Part shown: piece after piece, positions 6,508 to 8,575 of the stretch
Position numbering within the stretch: position 1 is the stretch's first letter
Layout of the letters: every line of letters starts with the position of its first letter
Assembly: GCA_018822065.1 (NCBI GenBank)
Contig: JAHJKV010000232.1
Location: 1 to 8,575, forward strand
DNA: 8,575 nucleotides
Reading direction: 5' to 3'
Origin: Pseudomonadota bacterium
GTDB lineage: Bacteria; Desulfobacterota; Desulfovibrionia; Desulfovibrionales; Desulfovibrionaceae
The notes under the pieces: generated by a model
The model's input: only the letters and a program-made list of their open reading frames with translations
Told to the model about the DNA's origin: nothing
Database searches by the model: none
Translations under genes and position numbers: made by a program

Positions 6508-6544
6508 CGTCCACCGCCCTGGGGGGCCCTAGCCGAGGTGGGCG
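6508..6544 (+). other. Leader-RNA stem-loop just upstream of the first dsr-operon ribosome binding site
   Basis: CGTCCACC (6508-6515) can pair with GGTGGGCG (6537-6544) as an 8-base stem including one G-U pair. Inside the loop, GCCC (6516-6519) can pair with GGGC (6524-6527). The stem ends 10 bases before the GGAG ribosome binding site. No T-run follows, so it is not a typical terminator. It could protect the 5' end of the transcript or affect translation. Confidence 0.35.
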
Positions 6545-6554
6545 TTCGTGTATT

Positions 6555-6558
6555 GGAG
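6555..6558 (+). promoter_or_regulatory. Ribosome binding site that fixes the GTG start at 6567
   Basis: GGAG lies 8 bases before the in-frame GTG at 6567. The upstream in-frame ATG at 6486 has no comparable site, and the 27 residues it would add are low in family character. Confidence 0.75.
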
Positions 6559-6566
6559 TTGCCGAC

Positions 6567-7097
6567 GTGAGCTTTGAAACCCGCCTGGCCGAACGCAAAG
6601 ATGAACTCGCCGAAAAATGGGGCGATCTCATCCTCGCCACGTATCCCGGCGAAACCCAAGCCATCTGGAAAGGGCAGAAAAACAAGTTCGCCAATCCTGT
6701 CGGCAATGCCATCGACAACTCCGTGACCGGTCTTTTCGACCTCATTCTCGAATGGGACGACGCCGAGAAGGTTCGGCGCGAACTCGACTATCTAGTCAAA
6801 ATCCGGGCTGTCCAGAATTTCAAACCCTCCAAAGCGCTCAGTTTTGTCTTCCTGCTCAAAAAGCTCCTCCGTGCCGAATTCATGGAAGAGCTCAAAAAGG
6901 AAGACAAACTCGAAGAACTCATGCTCTTCGAAGCGCGCATCGACAACCTGGCGCTGATTGCCTTCGACCAATATGACGAAGCCAAGCAGACCATTTATCA
7001 AAGCCGGGTGAAAGAAGTGAAAAATGCGCAGTACAACTTGCTGCGCAGAGCGAACATGATCGTGGATAGTACGGCCACTGGGGCCGACAAATCATAG
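6567..7097 (+). CDS. RsbRD N-terminal-domain protein, first gene of the dsrMK operon
   Basis: With the GTG start the protein is 176 residues, all-helical in character and soluble. It resembles stand-alone RsbRD-N (RsbR/RsbRD N-terminal, globin-like fold) proteins that I recall upstream of dsrM in Desulfovibrio-type genomes. Recognisable segments are FETRLAERKDELAEKWGDLI (3-22), IRAVQNFKPSKALSFVFLLK (79-98) and the charged C-terminal helices (about 104-165). There is no STAS domain, unlike the stressosome RsbR proteins, so it is not a complete stressosome subunit. It contains no Cys and no His at all, which argues against haem binding through His, Fe-S clusters or His phosphorylation. Its place at the head of the operon suggests a role in regulating or assembling the DsrMKJOP complex, but no function is established from sequence. 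A longer version from ATG 6486 (203 residues) is possible but disfavoured. The spacer to dsrM is 50 bases and contains a hairpin. Confidence 0.85.
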   Translation: MSFETRLAERKDELAEKWGDLILATYPGETQAIWKGQKNKFANPVGNAIDNSVTGLFDLILEWDDAEKVRRELDYLVKIRAVQNFKPSKALSFVFLLKKLLRAEFMEELKKEDKLEELMLFEARIDNLALIAFDQYDEAKQTIYQSRVKEVKNAQYNLLRRANMIVDSTATGADKS

Positions 7098-7124
7098 GTT
7101 TCGGACGAGGCTCTGTCCGAACCT
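7096..7124 (+). other. Intercistronic stem-loop between the RsbRD-N gene and dsrM
   Basis: TTCGGAC (7100-7106) and GTCCGAA (7115-7121) form a perfect 7-base stem with an 8-base loop. After one bulged T (7099), AGG (7096-7098) pairs with CCT (7122-7124). The base of the stem overlaps the stop codon of the upstream gene, and the dsrM ribosome binding site starts 11 bases downstream. No T-run follows, so an RNA-processing or stability element, or partial attenuation, is more likely than a full terminator. Confidence 0.55.
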
Positions 7125-7147
7125 GCATACCAGCGAGGTGACGGTAG

Positions 7148-8182
7148 ATGAATGCATTGTACTCACTCATTTTCGTCTTTGCCTTGGTGTTGATCCCCTT
7201 GGTCGGGGTCGGAGCCGCACACCTTCAGACCTTTTTTGGTGTGTGCGTCCCGCTCACGGCGGTCATCATCTTCCTGGCAGGGTTCACATTCAAGATCCTT
7301 AAATGGGTCAAAAGTCCTGTTCCGTACCGTATTCCGACCACGGGCGGACAACAACAATCGCTTGACTGGATCAAGCAAAACAAGTGGGACAACCCCTCCA
7401 CGGGTCCCCAGACTGTCATGCGCATGATCCTCGAAGTGCTGTGCTTCCGCTCGCTCTTCAGGAACACCCGCGTGGAACTGAACAAAGACGCCGGAACAGT
7501 GGGCTACGCCTCCGACAAATGGCTGTGGGTTTTCGCCATTCTGTTCCACTACGGCTTTGTCATGATTTTCTTCCGGCACTTCCGCCTGTTCATGAACCCG
7601 GTTCCGCTGCCGCTGACCTTCCTGGAATTCGGCGACGGGATCATGCAGATCGGCGTGCCCACCTTCTACATGTCCGACGCGCTTCTTATGGTCGGTGCCC
7701 TGCTGCTGCTGGGTCGCCGCCTCTGGGACGCCAAGGTCAGGTATATCTCCCTGGTCGCTGACTACTTCCCGCTGCTCTTGATCATCGGGATCGCGTTGTC
7801 CGGCATCTACATGCGCTATTTCGTCAAGGTCGACATCATCTCCATCAAGGATGTCACCATGGGACTGGTCACCGGGCATTTCACCGATCTGCCCTTCGAC
7901 AAGATCAACGTGTCCTTCTTCGTGCACGTCTTCATGGTCTCCACCCTGATGATCTACTTCCCGTTTTCCAAGCTCATGCACCTGGGCGGCGTGCTCCTTT
8001 CGCCCACCAGGAACCTGCCCAACGACACCCGCATGCGCCACCACGAAAATCCGTGGAACCCGGACATCAAGCCCCACTCCTACGCCTCCTACGAGAAGGA
8101 GTTCGGAGTGCCCATGGCTGAGGCTGGACTGCCGCTAGACGATCCCGAAAACGCCAAACCGGCGGAAGAAAGAGAAGGCTAG
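7148..8182 (+). CDS. dsrM: DsrM, haem b membrane subunit of the DsrMKJOP sulfite reduction-associated complex
   Basis: DsrM is a NarI-like integral membrane cytochrome b that oxidises menaquinol and passes electrons to DsrK. The 344-residue protein has hydrophobic segments at about 5-25, 32-52, 124-143, 173-188, 203-225 and 255-275, giving roughly six membrane helices. A soluble loop (about 53-120) follows the first pair. Candidate haem-ligating histidines are H134 (ILFHYGF), H144 (FFRHFR), H260 (FFVHVF) and H278 (KLMHLG), in helix positions like those of NarI-type subunits. The charged C-terminal tail (from about 283) is probably cytoplasmic. The start is secure: GAGGTG (7135-7140) sits 7 bases before ATG 7148. 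dsrK follows after 45 bases, as in the standard dsrMKJOP order. The assignment depends on family resemblance plus this gene order; a related heterodisulfide-reductase-linked cytochrome is a less likely alternative. Confidence 0.95.
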   Translation: MNALYSLIFVFALVLIPLVGVGAAHLQTFFGVCVPLTAVIIFLAGFTFKILKWVKSPVPYRIPTTGGQQQSLDWIKQNKWDNPSTGPQTVMRMILEVLCFRSLFRNTRVELNKDAGTVGYASDKWLWVFAILFHYGFVMIFFRHFRLFMNPVPLPLTFLEFGDGIMQIGVPTFYMSDALLMVGALLLLGRRLWDAKVRYISLVADYFPLLLIIGIALSGIYMRYFVKVDIISIKDVTMGLVTGHFTDLPFDKINVSFFVHVFMVSTLMIYFPFSKLMHLGGVLLSPTRNLPNDTRMRHHENPWNPDIKPHSYASYEKEFGVPMAEAGLPLDDPENAKPAEEREG

Positions 8183-8227
8183 AGGCTGACCTGTGCTCAC
8201 CCTCTTTACTCCTGGAGATAAGAAATT

Positions 8228-8575
8228 ATGGATATGAAACCCAAAGAACTTATTCAGGGTTTGGACTATGATCCACCGTCCAAAAACTGGATGGACATCA
8301 AGGCTGACACGTCGGCAGGCAACTGGGCCTACCCGACCAAGCCCGAGACCATCCAGTATCTGATGGATCAAGGCCTGCCCATGGCCAACCCGCGCGAGTG
8401 GGTTCCCTCGGATGTGGACTGGAAGCTGCCGCCCAACTGGCAGGACATCATCAAGAAGGGCTTCCGCGAACGGCTCGACAAGTTCCGTTCGTTCAAGATC
8501 TTCATGGATGTCTGCGTTCGCTGCGGTGCCTGTGCCGACAAGTGCCACTACTTCATCGGCTCCGGCGATCCCAAG
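8228..8575 (+). CDS. dsrK: DsrK, HdrD-like iron-sulfur subunit, N-terminal part (cut by window end)
   Basis: The frame is open from ATG 8228 to the last base, giving 116 residues of a much longer protein. DsrK is the HdrD-like catalytic Fe-S subunit of DsrMKJOP and is thought to reduce the DsrC trisulfide in the cytoplasm with electrons from DsrM. A classic [4Fe-4S] motif is visible: C96, C99, C102 and C106 in CVRCGACADKC. The preceding 90 residues are rich in Trp and Pro, as I recall for DsrK N-termini (for example NWAYPTKPETIQYL at 32-45). The second ferredoxin-type motif and the CCG domains would lie beyond the window. GGAG (8214-8217) is 10 bases upstream of ATG 8228, better placed than for the in-frame ATG at 8234. 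The gene lies 45 bases after dsrM and is probably co-transcribed with it. Confidence 0.94.
   Translation, partial: MDMKPKELIQGLDYDPPSKNWMDIKADTSAGNWAYPTKPETIQYLMDQGLPMANPREWVPSDVDWKLPPNWQDIIKKGFRERLDKFRSFKIFMDVCVRCGACADKCHYFIGSGDPK

Larger units (their letters stand above)
6213..6566. promoter_or_regulatory. Divergent control region between the VOC gene and the dsr operon (354 bases)
   Basis: No convincing gene lies here; short open frames read into it but lack ribosome binding sites or family features. The left part holds the VOC ribosome binding sites (6213-6217 and 6222-6226). I found no strong promoter for the VOC gene. The right part holds, in order, an inverted repeat (6381-6408), a second inverted repeat around a -35-like element (6434-6455), a candidate promoter (6444-6472), a TTTTCACAA half-site (6495-6503), a leader hairpin (6508-6544) and the ribosome binding site for the first dsr-operon gene (6555-6558). 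The length and the number of symmetric elements fit a regulated promoter for a highly expressed energy operon. Confidence 0.6.

Noticed and set aside
7163..8077. 304-codon open frame on the - strand, antisense to dsrM
   Set aside because: Its translation is dominated by Asp, Glu, His, Gln and Val, as expected from the complement of a membrane protein gene; no family resemblance.

Overview
The window looks like a piece of chromosome from a sulfate-reducing bacterium of the Desulfovibrio group (Desulfovibrionales). The main evidence is the right end, where a small RsbRD-N-type gene is followed by dsrM and the start of dsrK. These are the first genes of the dsrMKJOP operon, which encodes the membrane complex that feeds electrons to dissimilatory sulfite reduction. 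The moderately high G+C content and the many multi-domain signalling proteins on the left fit this group. No species is claimed.

Layout, left to right: (1) the 3' end of a hybrid sensor histidine kinase (HATPase plus C-terminal receiver), + strand, cut by the window edge; (2) an HD-GYP cyclic-di-GMP phosphodiesterase on the - strand, convergent with (1), with a good candidate promoter of its own at 2012-2040; (3) sfsA on the - strand upstream of (2); (4) divergent from sfsA, a large + strand cytosolic histidine kinase with an N-terminal XRE-type DNA-binding domain, four PAS-like domains and no receiver; (5) a VOC/glyoxalase-fold protein on the - strand, whose stop codon lies inside the same CTAG as the kinase stop; (6) a 354-base divergent control region (6213-6566) with a candidate promoter, several inverted repeats and a leader hairpin; (7) the dsr operon: RsbRD-N-like gene with a GTG start at 6567, an intercistronic hairpin, dsrM, then dsrK running off the end.

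How the genes work together: the left half is mainly signalling (phosphorelay, c-di-GMP turnover, an orphan DNA-binding kinase) with two housekeeping-type enzymes (SfsA, VOC). The right half is core energy metabolism. DsrM (haem b membrane subunit) takes electrons from menaquinol and DsrK (Fe-S subunit) passes them on in the cytoplasm, probably to the DsrC trisulfide. The first gene of that operon encodes a small soluble protein of unknown role with no Cys or His. The most interesting points are the HTH-PAS-histidine kinase fusion, the RsbRD-N protein heading the dsr operon, and the RNA and DNA symmetry elements around the dsr promoter. I saw no tRNA, rRNA, CRISPR array, insertion sequence or prophage gene.
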